Origin: Euryarchaeota archaeon UBA136
GTDB taxonomy: Archaea > Thermoplasmatota > Poseidoniia > MGIII > CG-Epi1
Assembly: GCA_002506485.1 (NCBI GenBank)
Contig: DAXQ01000067.1
Coordinates: 1 to 34,798 of the forward strand
DNA length: 34,798 nt
Direction: 5' to 3'
The translations under genes and the position numbers were made by a program. The notes under the pieces are model-generated. The model saw only the letters and a program-made list of their open reading frames with translations, had not been told where the DNA came from and did no database searches. This document shows positions 15,801 through 23,445 of the stretch, in pieces; the stretch's first letter is position 1; each line of letters opens with the position of its first letter.

Positions 15801-16185
15801 ATACTGGAGCTTGCCATTCCACTAATTTCAAATCTGGGATTTTGGTTAAAGCATTCACTTTGGTAGCTGGGACATCGTTTATTCGTATTGCATCTATGAA
15901 TTTGTAGACATGATTAACATTCAGTCCCAGATTCTCTATTTCATCAAAGTGCTTCTGGGTTGGTCTTTCATTAAGAATCAGTATGATTCCAACAGTTTCT
16001 CCATTATTGACTAATTTTTCCATGCGGTCATCTAAACCATTGGAATTTCTATCAAAATATGTTGATTTGAATTCCGTCCCTGACTCAGCGATTGATACTG
16101 TGGGGGAAAGAACGGTCAAAATCAGAATCATAGCAGTCAGGACACTTCTCATCAAGCTTGTAACACTTGTTACTCTAAAAAACAT
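12826..16185 (-). CDS. Secreted subtilisin-like (S8) protease with CARDB/PKD domains, membrane anchor and cytoplasmic zinc ribbon
   Basis: A 1119-residue exported serine protease. Order: signal peptide (to ~34), I9-like propeptide (~60-130), catalytic domain (~155-500) with Asp166 (AILDTGVD), His222 (GHGTHTAS), oxyanion Asn337 (AMGNDGE) and Ser429 (GTSMACPHVAG). Four CARDB-like beta-sandwich repeats follow (~505-608, 617-718, 727-825, 829-922), then a PKD domain (~930-1030) and a transmembrane helix (~1044-1066). Last come an acidic stretch and a four-cysteine zinc ribbon (Cys1088, 1091, 1108, 1111) that should face the cytoplasm. The ATG twelve residues in (16152) gives a tighter signal peptide and has a TATA-like T-run ~26 nt upstream, so it may be the true start. 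It follows the C11 protease by 8 nt. Confidence 0.93.
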   Translation of the reverse strand: MFFRVTSVTSLMRSVLTAMILILTVLSPTVSIAESGTEFKSTYFDRNSNGLDDRMEKLVNNGETVGIILILNERPTQKHFDEIENLGLNVNHVYKFIDAIRINDVPATKVNALTKIPDLKLVEWQAPVYPFLDTSVRAIKARDSTDYNPVAWDKFYGEGINIAILDTGVDNEHETFDEFGDQGVRRFIAGIDCDGGCPTEDGNYKFTTEEDSNEDPDDFNGHGTHTASTALGMGGDDDEDGDGEPDYIGVAPAARLIDVKVMADWGSGSSADINEAIEACIENVNTDWENDGEKNNGVHVMSMSLGTSGGSDGSDSQSQLVNEANAAGIVVAVAMGNDGENEVPSPAAADWSVAVGAMDNEDNVNRNDDDLASYSNYGPRDDDGDNDRWDELKPSVVAPGSGITAALGHSNIPGFQSSASGWTSQDGTSMACPHVAGLAALILEADISLRPGSNSNGVRDRLQEYSETWDGEYGGEPSEPDESDRYNYYYGYGYLDSYEVVDINQPDAFVSEMTTTPSEPVEGDTVTISAKIENVGTMDIDEAMIKLIVNDAEVESDGLGGISVDSHVTWTYNWEPDEGDYDIRAEVYDVSPAEADLENNILETSVSVGAAPAEGVDLAIIEVWTDDSDPIHNEHIAIYAKIRNQGTEKADDFELRWYDDNEKFTTLDGEEIEVDEEIIISGEWIAKEGESELLALMVSIEPTDQNSNNDGRTFVIDVGPPSEEPDFSPANLEVEGMLEEGQEVTISFEIMNLGKTDGEIEYILRIDGVTVDSGNSEVSGESSDERSYDWSASEGNHVVKVELENSEPAESSLENNEVEINIDVEESSAKFELMGISWTDPVFKDEETAIKVSVKNFGGKDGTVTTTLYASDSMVGSETTEMEAGQEKDVYFTWTPSAAGSIYLSAQTDYDDNTIGKNAYVQEVEDENVGPVANGLISVNGIQSTNSMIANANTGDIVTFSGTNSYDSDGTITKYDWTIVRSSDNHEISMMQENFEYTFNEGGTYSVTLTVTDDQDDSNAWQGNVIVNEKTTVTGSGDNEDDSNTLLIGGTIAIIGLIGGVLGLRYFKGEEEDDFFDFDDTGPVNLGCPNCGGVIAITTDQRPIQVACPMCQNQFVIRE

Positions 16186-16193
16186 TGTATTGA

Positions 16194-18761
16194 TTATTGG
16201 ATTCTCCTTTGATATATGAAATATACGATTCCAATCATCCCGATAGTTGCTAAGAATATTGAAACAATCCAGTTACTGCCCTGATCCACTTTCTCTATGT
16301 TTATTACTTCCAGTATTACTTCAGCAGTTATGTTCTCGTTATCTATACTTTGAACCGTGAATCTGGCGTTATATTCCTTAGAAATATTGGTTTCCATTCC
16401 TAAGGCCGTTATCGTGATTGATGAAAACGCATCCATCTCGAAGTATGTTTCTGTCAGGTAGAGAGTCAGCCCCTCCTCCAAATCCTTTGTCAGTTTGAAC
16501 TGGTCTTTCCCATTTCCAGTATTTGTTATGCCTATCTTCACTTCTGATCCAATTTGTTCTGCAGAGATGCTAACACCGTGATATTGTGGCACATTAACTG
16601 TTATTTCGCCATTCCCGGCCACAAATCCATTTCGATCGGTAAGGTTTAGTCTAATCTTGTATTCTCCCATTTCTGTGTGGAGTGGTGGTCTGACCTTTAC
16701 CAAAATTTCAGTTTCAGCATACAATTGTAGGAATGGCTCAGCTTCAAATTCCCAATTATCGGGAATTTCAGCTGTAATCGTCACAAAATCCCAAGATTGA
16801 ACCATATCATTGGTGATTGTGACATAAATCTCTAGCCAAGGGAATTCATATTCACCTTCTTGATTGGTATTTATTTCGAGTAAATTCTTGTTCTTGGTAT
16901 CAACATTGTACTCATGAGCCTGTTTATCGAGTATAAAGAATGAAAGAGAAGTTTGATTGTTATTCTCGTCAATTTCAAATTCATCTTCAGAAGAGACACT
17001 GACATCTAAAAAATATTCGCCAGCGTAATTGGTACCATTTTTGTTGATATTCCAGGTTTTTTCTTGGTTCGAGCCAATCTCTGGAAAATTAAAGTGGTGT
17101 GTATTTCCGTTATCATTCACTGAAACAGTAACATTGTTTGCCTTAACAGTTCCTAGGTTGTATACACTCCCTTTAATCAGAAAACTGTCGTCAGTTTGTA
17201 TATTTTGAACCTGATATAGTCCACCATCATCACCCCCAATCATTATTTCTGGAGCTGTAACTGCCAAATCCGGCAAATGAAGATCTACAAACAGATTTTC
17301 ATTTATATAGTGGTCGTGTAAAAATCCATCATCTCCATAAATGCCGATTTCCAATGAATAATTTCCAGATTTTGTTGGTTGTAAGTAGATTCCTGGAATA
17401 TCACCTAGACTGATATCTCCATTATAGGTGTTGGTAACGTTTCCTTCCGAATTCAGGATCCTAATCCTGACTTCAGAGGCATTTCCGTCATAGCTTCCAC
17501 TTACCAATACACTATCGTCGTACCCGGTTCCTGTGTCCACACTCATTGAATTTACTTCTAAGAAATGTGCCTCAGGTTCCATCTCAGTAGCAAAATTATT
17601 TATGAATTCGAACCATTTACTGTCAGTAATTAGTAAATCATCGTAACCAGTCTCTGCACCATCAGTGGGAAAGTAGATTGTCAGTCCATGAGCTCTCTCA
17701 ACCGGCAACTTCCCAGGTTTTTGCCAATGATCCTCAGCTATAACTGCATCATTTATTGCATCTTGTAATTCTTTAGAAGATTTTATCGTATCCGAAACAG
17801 GTATTCTATTTTCTACATTGATGGTTAAGTCATACAAATCACGATAATCTGGATTTTGGTCGTACCTTTGGGTTTGATCTCTCGAATAGCTTACTTGATC
17901 TCGATAAACCGGTAAGACACTATTAATCTGGCCACTGAAATCCTCCAGTTTGTCCCAGACGCCTTCCAGTTTACTCGTATCTACTACAGCTGCAGTCACG
18001 GAATAACTGGTGTAAACAGATCCATTTCGATATGATTCGATGTAATCATTTACGATATGGTGTGCTAATTCCGAATTAGTCGTTTGTTGATTCAGTTTAT
18101 ACAGTAGATGGTTGTATGTCCAACCTTCCAGAGGCTCATAGGCTTCTGATCCATGTATCATCTCGGCTTGATCCTTAAGTTCGTATGCAATTTCAAACAT
18201 GCCCATTAAACAAGCATCAAAGCCAATCATTGTTAACGGCGGATCTCCAGTTATTTCCCGATAATCCTCTATTGACTTCCTAATTTCAGGGACAGTAAGA
18301 TGGCTTCCTTGGTCTTCTGCGACTTTCTTCCAACCACTTCCGTGGTCCCAAATGACTAATATTTTTCTTTGGGCCGGGTATTCGGTGGCAGCCCATACCA
18401 TGAAGTCCTTCAGTGTTTCACCGTCTCCCATATCTATCTCGTTTTCCCAAGTTGCATTTATTTCACTTAGTGGTTTTTCCTCGACACCATGTTTAATGAC
18501 ATGATAAGCGTGCGAATCGTTTCCCAATAATTGATCGGTAAGGGCAACAATTTCCAGATTATTGTTTGAGCCTACCATTTTCATTTCATTCAAATCATCA
18601 GTAACTTCTTCGTACAGTGTGTTATCTCCAGCCATGTAAACGTAGAATCCCCATTCAGGTAGGCTATCCTCGTCTGATTCAGCATTTCCTATAGGCAAAG
18701 TTGTTGGAAACGCCGAAATAATTACCAGCAGCGCTATTGCATAGCCCCCGACTCGGTACAC
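16194..18761 (-). CDS. Secreted clostripain-family (C11) cysteine protease, membrane-anchored
   Basis: An 855-residue exported cysteine peptidase. It has a signal peptide (~1-28, ending IGNAES) and a C11 caspase-like catalytic domain (~34-400). This opens with WGFYVYMAGDNTLYEEV and has catalytic His140 in VIWDHGSGW and Cys184 in GFDACLMGM. A long beta-rich region follows (~400-825) with CARDB/NEW3-like repeats (VTAPEIMIGG, LGTVKANNVTVSV, TDRNGFVAG), then a C-terminal membrane helix (~832-851) and a basic end YQRRIQ. Clostripain-type enzymes usually cut after Arg or Lys and may self-process. The GTG start lies 26 nt from a TATA box. It is first in a two-gene unit with the S8 protease, which suggests joint digestion of external protein. 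Confidence 0.9.
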   Translation of the reverse strand: MYRVGGYAIALLVIISAFPTTLPIGNAESDEDSLPEWGFYVYMAGDNTLYEEVTDDLNEMKMVGSNNNLEIVALTDQLLGNDSHAYHVIKHGVEEKPLSEINATWENEIDMGDGETLKDFMVWAATEYPAQRKILVIWDHGSGWKKVAEDQGSHLTVPEIRKSIEDYREITGDPPLTMIGFDACLMGMFEIAYELKDQAEMIHGSEAYEPLEGWTYNHLLYKLNQQTTNSELAHHIVNDYIESYRNGSVYTSYSVTAAVVDTSKLEGVWDKLEDFSGQINSVLPVYRDQVSYSRDQTQRYDQNPDYRDLYDLTINVENRIPVSDTIKSSKELQDAINDAVIAEDHWQKPGKLPVERAHGLTIYFPTDGAETGYDDLLITDSKWFEFINNFATEMEPEAHFLEVNSMSVDTGTGYDDSVLVSGSYDGNASEVRIRILNSEGNVTNTYNGDISLGDIPGIYLQPTKSGNYSLEIGIYGDDGFLHDHYINENLFVDLHLPDLAVTAPEIMIGGDDGGLYQVQNIQTDDSFLIKGSVYNLGTVKANNVTVSVNDNGNTHHFNFPEIGSNQEKTWNINKNGTNYAGEYFLDVSVSSEDEFEIDENNNQTSLSFFILDKQAHEYNVDTKNKNLLEINTNQEGEYEFPWLEIYVTITNDMVQSWDFVTITAEIPDNWEFEAEPFLQLYAETEILVKVRPPLHTEMGEYKIRLNLTDRNGFVAGNGEITVNVPQYHGVSISAEQIGSEVKIGITNTGNGKDQFKLTKDLEEGLTLYLTETYFEMDAFSSITITALGMETNISKEYNARFTVQSIDNENITAEVILEVINIEKVDQGSNWIVSIFLATIGMIGIVYFIYQRRIQ

Positions 18762-18782
18762 AGAGCCTGTCCTTGCGTCTCA

Positions 18783-18791
18783 GTATAAAAA
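18783..18791 (-). promoter_or_regulatory. TATA box for the protease pair
   Basis: The minus strand reads TTTTTTATA, ~26 nt before the GTG at 18761 (leaderless spacing). Four-base arms CAGT and ACTG flank it at 18781-18797, too short to call an operator. Confidence 0.5.
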
Positions 18792-18803
18792 ACACTGTTT
18801 AGG

Positions 18804-19250
18804 CTAGTATTCGTCGGTGTAATTCCATTCAACAACGTCTCCATCCCTGATTACCTTACGGTTTGCAGCAACACCTCCATCGTTGTCGTTAACAGAATAG
18901 AGCCAATAGAACCCGTCTTCGTCTTGACAGTTTCCGCAAGTTCCCCATCCAGCTATGGATTCAACAAAAAGGCCAAATTCATAGTGAGTAGTCGCCGTCA
19001 CGGAGTAGCTACCTTGCGTCTGTCCGCCCAATAGAATCCCATAAGCAGTGGATTCTGAGGTCGTAATACTCTCAAAAGTAAGGGTGTCATTTTCACCCAG
19101 ATTCTTGAATTTGATTACTAGTTTTGCAGTTACAATTGTGGAAATATCCGATTCATCTTCATCAAAATAACCGATTTCGTAGAGTATACCTCCAATTGCA
19201 AGACTATTCACGATTAGGACGGCTATTATGACGTTCCTTACTTCACTCAA
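18804..19250 (-). CDS. DUF4430 (transcobalamin-like) membrane-anchored protein
   Basis: 148 residues: one N-terminal membrane anchor (~6-27, NVIIAVLIVNSLAIGGILYEI) and an extracellular beta-grasp-like domain. The C-terminal part, DGFYWLYSVNDNDGGVAANRKVIRDGDVVEWNY, matches the DUF4430 pattern (Y-W-x-Y-x-V-N-g ... GD-x-V-x-W), related to the C-terminal domain of transcobalamin/intrinsic factor. CGNC sits just before it. The TTG start is one base after the stop of the multi-spanning membrane protein gene, so they are translated together. The pairing suggests a surface binding subunit for a vitamin, most simply a cobamide. The ligand is inferred, not shown. Confidence 0.65.
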   Translation of the reverse strand: MSEVRNVIIAVLIVNSLAIGGILYEIGYFDEDESDISTIVTAKLVIKFKNLGENDTLTFESITTSESTAYGILLGGQTQGSYSVTATTHYEFGLFVESIAGWGTCGNCQDEDGFYWLYSVNDNDGGVAANRKVIRDGDVVEWNYTDEY

Positions 19251-19251
19251 G

Positions 19252-19824
19252 TTATATCTCTAATTCTTTTCTCTGATTCAGAATTTGAGGGTCGTTAGCC
19301 TTACTGGATAGGGCACAATAGATTGGAAAACCAAGGACAGTGAAGGTGATTATACTCGATAAAAGGTGATAAATCATAAACGGCAGACCAAGGATATAGA
19401 CTAGCACAAGGTTCTCAGGGGTATGGGCATAGGATAGCCAGAAAACCCCGAAGTTGGTCCACGTATCATAAATTGTTGCAAAGATCAGGCCCGATGCTGT
19501 AAATTTGTAGACAGTTCCCGGTTTGAATTCTCCTCTGATTATATGCTGGAACCCGGAAGTTATCATAGATACTATTAGGAAGCCGGTGTAAGTGAATATG
19601 ATGATTTTCGAAGCTCCAAAGTATCCAAGATACATATCACTCAAAACTATCATTGAGAGAGTGACTGTCATCGCAACGCTTGCAGGTAATAGCATTGAAG
19701 CTAAGAATACAGATACCATAATGGTTTCAAAGTTATGATAATCGTGTAAAGCGATTCTTCCTAAAAAACCCAATGCAAAAAGCATTATGGATGTTGTTAG
19801 GATTGGTAATCTTGTCTCTACCAC
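19252..19824 (-). CDS. ECF-transporter S-component-like membrane protein (DUF6580-like)
   Basis: 190 residues with about six hydrophobic helices and short loops. Features resembling the DUF6580/ECF-S group are SDMYLGY after helix 3 and the late block ATIYDTWTNFGVFWL, then LVLVYILGLPFMIYHLL. These proteins bind a small substrate, usually a vitamin, in the membrane and dock on a shared energising module (ATPases plus EcfT) encoded elsewhere. The GTG start has a T-rich box (~19848-19856) ~27 nt upstream. It is directly followed by the DUF4430 gene, a likely extracellular partner. The family call is from remembered motifs, so moderate confidence. Confidence 0.6.
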   Translation of the reverse strand: MVETRLPILTTSIMLFALGFLGRIALHDYHNFETIMVSVFLASMLLPASVAMTVTLSMIVLSDMYLGYFGASKIIIFTYTGFLIVSMITSGFQHIIRGEFKPGTVYKFTASGLIFATIYDTWTNFGVFWLSYAHTPENLVLVYILGLPFMIYHLLSSIITFTVLGFPIYCALSSKANDPQILNQRKELEI

Positions 19825-19853
19825 CTATGGGCACTAAGGGCCTTGAATAAAAG

Positions 19854-20519
19854 TCAATGCGTCAGTTTTTGGATAATTTCCAAAAACATTTGATATGTCA
19901 ACCTTTTGGTGTTTATGTTGTAACGACTGGGATGATATGAGTTCATAAGTTTCCAATCTTTGTCCGGTAGGGTGTGGATGGTTTCGTGTCCAAATTTAAA
20001 ATCCGTTTGTCTCAGTTTCATACTGGAAATTAGTTGCTTGTGGGCCAAATTGCCTAAGGCCAGCACGAATTTCAGATTTCCCATCATTTCAATTTCTTGG
20101 ATCAGGTATGGCCTGCAGTTTAGGATCTCCTCCTGTAGAGGTTTGTTTTGTGGGGGGGCACATCTAACTGCATTGGCAATTCTTACACCATCTAGTTCTA
20201 GTCCGTCATCGATAGATACAGCTTCTTTCGAAGAGGAGAATCCAGATTCGTGGAGGGCCCTATACAGGACTTCACCAGCATAGTCTCCCGTGAAAGGCCT
20301 TCCCGTCCTCCCAGCACCGTGCCTCCCCGGTGCCAATCCTATGATTAACACATGAGCCTCCAGATTTCCAAAGGATGGGACTGGCTTACACCAGTAATCA
20401 TCAATTTCAAACCCATCTTTCCTTTTATTCAGCCTTGTTTCACTAGCATATTCAACGAGTCTAGGACATTTCTGACATTCAATTATAAGTTCATCAAATT
20501 TCTTTGAATTCAGGGCCAT
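19854..20519 (-). CDS. Uracil-DNA glycosylase, family 5 (UDGb) with iron-sulfur cluster
   Basis: Excises uracil (and often hypoxanthine) from DNA to start base-excision repair. 221 residues. Motif 1 is GLAPGRHGAGRTGRPFTGD (residues ~61-79), the UDGb form, which lacks the usual catalytic Asp/Asn of motif 1. Motif 2 is SYHPSRYN with His196. Four cysteines for a [4Fe-4S] cluster are Cys15, Cys18, Cys120 (NAVRCAPPQNKP) and Cys135. The ATG overlaps nothing but faces the divergent CARDB gene, and the two share a short AT-rich region with a 15-bp palindrome. Confidence 0.9.
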   Translation of the reverse strand: MALNSKKFDELIIECQKCPRLVEYASETRLNKRKDGFEIDDYWCKPVPSFGNLEAHVLIIGLAPGRHGAGRTGRPFTGDYAGEVLYRALHESGFSSSKEAVSIDDGLELDGVRIANAVRCAPPQNKPLQEEILNCRPYLIQEIEMMGNLKFVLALGNLAHKQLISSMKLRQTDFKFGHETIHTLPDKDWKLMNSYHPSRYNINTKRLTYQMFLEIIQKLTH

Positions 20520-20544
20520 GGTTTATGTCGATAAATATAGCAAA

Positions 20545-20559
20545 CCCCTTATTAAGGGG
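20545..20559. promoter_or_regulatory. 15-bp palindrome (TATA-like core) between divergent udg and CARDB gene
   Basis: CCCCTTATTAAGGGG: six-base arms around a three-base centre. The core is TATA-like on both strands. It lies ~33 nt from the udg ATG and ~35 nt from the CARDB-protein ATG, so it could be a bidirectional core promoter, an operator, or both. A second TATA-like sequence (AAATATA, 20533-20539) is nearby. Confidence 0.45.
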
Positions 20560-20586
20560 CCCAAGGCTGTAGCAAGGGTGATTGTA

Positions 20587-23445
20587 ATGGATGTTGATTA
20601 CAAGAAAAAATTGTTTGCGAGTGCAGTAACAGTGGCTTTGGTATTTTCGAGTCTTATGCTTTTAACAGGAGCACAGGCCGGAGCTGAGGATGACTTAGAG
20701 GTCAGTAATTTGTATGAACCTGCAGGCAACCCTCCACCAAGGGCCAATATACCATATGATTTTTTAGTAGGCTGGAAAAATAGTGGAGATGATTCTTATG
20801 ATGCAACCGTACGCCTCTTCTCTGATTGCGAACAGAATGATTTAGCAGACGAGTCTGACACAATTAGCATGGGTGCTGGAGAGGACGGCAGCGTTACGTT
20901 GTCAGTCACCTTCACAGAGGTGGGTGATACTTGTTATTCAGCAACTATCTCTTATGAGTCAGTTGATTACGGCGAATTCGAGAACTTCGTTAATGTTGAA
21001 CCAGAGACCGGTGATGCTGATTTATGGATTGAATTCGATATGGAAAATAACCAGGCAAATCCAGGTGAAGAAGTAAATGTCATGTTTGAGTATGGCGATG
21101 AGGGAGATGTAAGCACTCTGAATCCTGTCACTTTTATGGCCTATTTTGACCCATTGGATGATGACGCTACCAACAGTTTTGCCCCTTCTCCTGTGACCTT
21201 TGATTTTCTTAGCCCACCTCATGCAGACGCACCTCCAGAGCCTGATAGGATGGAATGGCAATATACTGTTCCGGGCGATACTGATGAAGGAAGGTACAAG
21301 TTTACAGTAATCATTGATTCCGAGGAGAATAATACAGCTGAAGATCCTGATTTAGATAATAACAGAGCAGAATTCGAGATGTGTATTGGTGACTGTACCG
21401 AACCCGATCTTAGGGTCTGGGACAATAGTATAGATTCGATTCGTGCCGAACCAATTGACCCTATATCTGGCAATATTGTAACTTTCAAATATTCAATTGA
21501 GAACGCAGGTGAGGGAGATGCCGAGCCCCCCGGTCCCTTTGATGAAGAAGACGGCGAATTGGTCATGTATCTTGAGGTCATGAAATGTCCAGATAGTGAC
21601 TGTTCGGGGCAAACATGGGTCTTTGTCAATCAAAGTAAGTCCATTCGAACTCCTATAGGGGGTGGCGAGATTTTCACATCGGATGGTATTCTAGCTATCA
21701 ATTGGAGTACAACCCCTGATGATGCCGGATTTTGGAACGTTCGTGTTATCGTAGACGGAGAGAATGTAATTGATGAAACAGACGAGAACAACAATGATTT
21801 GGATTGGTTCAAGGTATATGATGGCTATTTTGAATTGAAGGAACAGAGGCCTGATCTGATTGTGAACGGCATTGATGAAGGTCAAGGTAAAGTCTACCAA
21901 AATGATCCTAGAACAATCCAGATTGCAGTGACACAGACTGTATTGGGCGACGCCTTTGCTGACGATACTGATGTCTTTATCAAGATTAGAGATCCAGATA
22001 TGAGTGTGATTGACTGGTTCAAGATAGATGATTCCAAGACCGTTGGTTTCCCACCTGATAATACTCTTTTCGAGTATACCTGGACTCCCACTAAATTAGG
22101 AGTCTACGAGTTTTATGCTTGGGTTGACAAGGATGACACAATACTTGAGTGGGACGATACAAATAACCAATATGATAGTGACAAATACGTAGAAGTTTTT
22201 GAGAAATTACCTGATTTAGACGTGGTTAGCGTTTCTGTCGCTCCCCTTAATGATGACGGCTATGCTATGGTTGGAGTTTCCAGTAATCTTACCGCCACCA
22301 TCGCGAATGTCGGTGTCCGAGATATGACGGCGAGTGAGGGCAGCAAACTGGAAGTTACATTCTATACAGCAGCTCCTATCTCAGCTCAATTGGCTATAAT
22401 TAATGTGAATCAGGCTCTGGCGATGGGAGAATCCATTGATGTATCAATTCCCTTCATGTTCTCAGAGAATGCCCAATACCGCCTAGTCGTAAAAGTCGAT
22501 GAAGCTAAACTGATTGCTGAGGAGGACATATGGAATAATGAGAATTTCAAGAACATCTATGCAGTTAGTTCAATGGATGCTTATGTTTCCAACTTGAGTG
22601 TTGCTGTTAATGATGGTCTTGCAGGCAAGGATCACCCGATCACCTTTGATCTTGGTATGTCCAATCTTCCTGAAGAAGGTAATTATAGACTTCATTTCAA
22701 CGTTTCGATTGATGGAACTTTTGGATTTGGTGAAGTATTGGCAGTAGCAATGGAGAATATGACGGGATTCTATCCTATAGGGACTGGTTATCAGGTTTCT
22801 GGACCTTATGGTTTTATTGATTTCAATTCAAGTTATAATCATCAGTCAGTTGTAATGCCTTGGATTCCTGGTGCAGATAGAACAGATGACTATGTCGTAT
22901 GGGTCGAGGTCAGTAGCGATATCAATGTTATTTTTGATAATGACGCTGCTAACGTTTCCATAAGTATCGAGAAGTTGACCACTAATCTGTTAGTAGACTC
23001 TATCAAGGTCACAGAGACCGATGGTTCGGCCACGATAAAGGTCACAGTAGGTTATCCACAAGGCGAACAATCTCAGTTGGATACTGATGTTGCTTTGAAG
23101 GTATACCGGGCCTCGGATTATGCAGAAGGAGGCGCACCCATTGATGAATTGACTACGAAGACAATAACCGGACTCCTAAAGGGTGATTCGCGACCAATTT
23201 CATTTACATGGGCCGTGAAGAATGGTGACTACATTTTTGTAGCGGTTGTTGATCCAGACAATCAAGTAAAAGAAATCAATGAAATGGATAATGAATTCCC
23301 ATCCTTAGAGGTAACTTTTGGAGACTCAACTTCAACAGGCCCTATTGATGAGGAAGACGAAGGATTCTTTGGATTGCCAGCACCTTCTATAGTGGTAGCT
23401 ATGGGAATGGTTGGCCTTGTAGCTTTAGCACGTAGAAGAAGTTAA
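20587..23445 (+). CDS. Large secreted CARDB-repeat surface protein with C-terminal sorting-like tail
   Basis: 953 residues from the preferred ATG. That start is preceded by Shine-Dalgarno-like GGTGA at 5-nt spacing and gives a clean signal peptide (KKKLFASAVTVALVFSSLML, then AQAGA). The frame stays open 23 codons further upstream, but that would reach into the udg start. About seven CARDB-like beta-sandwich repeats follow, each starting with a PDL/ADL-type motif (for example ADLWIEF, PDLRVWD, RPDLIVNG, LPDLDVVS, TNLLVDSI) and containing DENNN-type ends. The C-terminus is an acidic linker, LPAPS, a hydrophobic helix and ARRRS. CARDB proteins are typically adhesive or matrix proteins. The role here is inferred. 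Confidence 0.82.
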   Translation: MDVDYKKKLFASAVTVALVFSSLMLLTGAQAGAEDDLEVSNLYEPAGNPPPRANIPYDFLVGWKNSGDDSYDATVRLFSDCEQNDLADESDTISMGAGEDGSVTLSVTFTEVGDTCYSATISYESVDYGEFENFVNVEPETGDADLWIEFDMENNQANPGEEVNVMFEYGDEGDVSTLNPVTFMAYFDPLDDDATNSFAPSPVTFDFLSPPHADAPPEPDRMEWQYTVPGDTDEGRYKFTVIIDSEENNTAEDPDLDNNRAEFEMCIGDCTEPDLRVWDNSIDSIRAEPIDPISGNIVTFKYSIENAGEGDAEPPGPFDEEDGELVMYLEVMKCPDSDCSGQTWVFVNQSKSIRTPIGGGEIFTSDGILAINWSTTPDDAGFWNVRVIVDGENVIDETDENNNDLDWFKVYDGYFELKEQRPDLIVNGIDEGQGKVYQNDPRTIQIAVTQTVLGDAFADDTDVFIKIRDPDMSVIDWFKIDDSKTVGFPPDNTLFEYTWTPTKLGVYEFYAWVDKDDTILEWDDTNNQYDSDKYVEVFEKLPDLDVVSVSVAPLNDDGYAMVGVSSNLTATIANVGVRDMTASEGSKLEVTFYTAAPISAQLAIINVNQALAMGESIDVSIPFMFSENAQYRLVVKVDEAKLIAEEDIWNNENFKNIYAVSSMDAYVSNLSVAVNDGLAGKDHPITFDLGMSNLPEEGNYRLHFNVSIDGTFGFGEVLAVAMENMTGFYPIGTGYQVSGPYGFIDFNSSYNHQSVVMPWIPGADRTDDYVVWVEVSSDINVIFDNDAANVSISIEKLTTNLLVDSIKVTETDGSATIKVTVGYPQGEQSQLDTDVALKVYRASDYAEGGAPIDELTTKTITGLLKGDSRPISFTWAVKNGDYIFVAVVDPDNQVKEINEMDNEFPSLEVTFGDSTSTGPIDEEDEGFFGLPAPSIVVAMGMVGLVALARRRS

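Noticed and set aside
20518..20586. Upstream start for the CARDB surface protein at 20518
   Set aside because: It would overlap the divergent udg start and put a 23-residue non-signal segment before a clear signal peptide; the ATG at 20587 has GGTGA at proper spacing.
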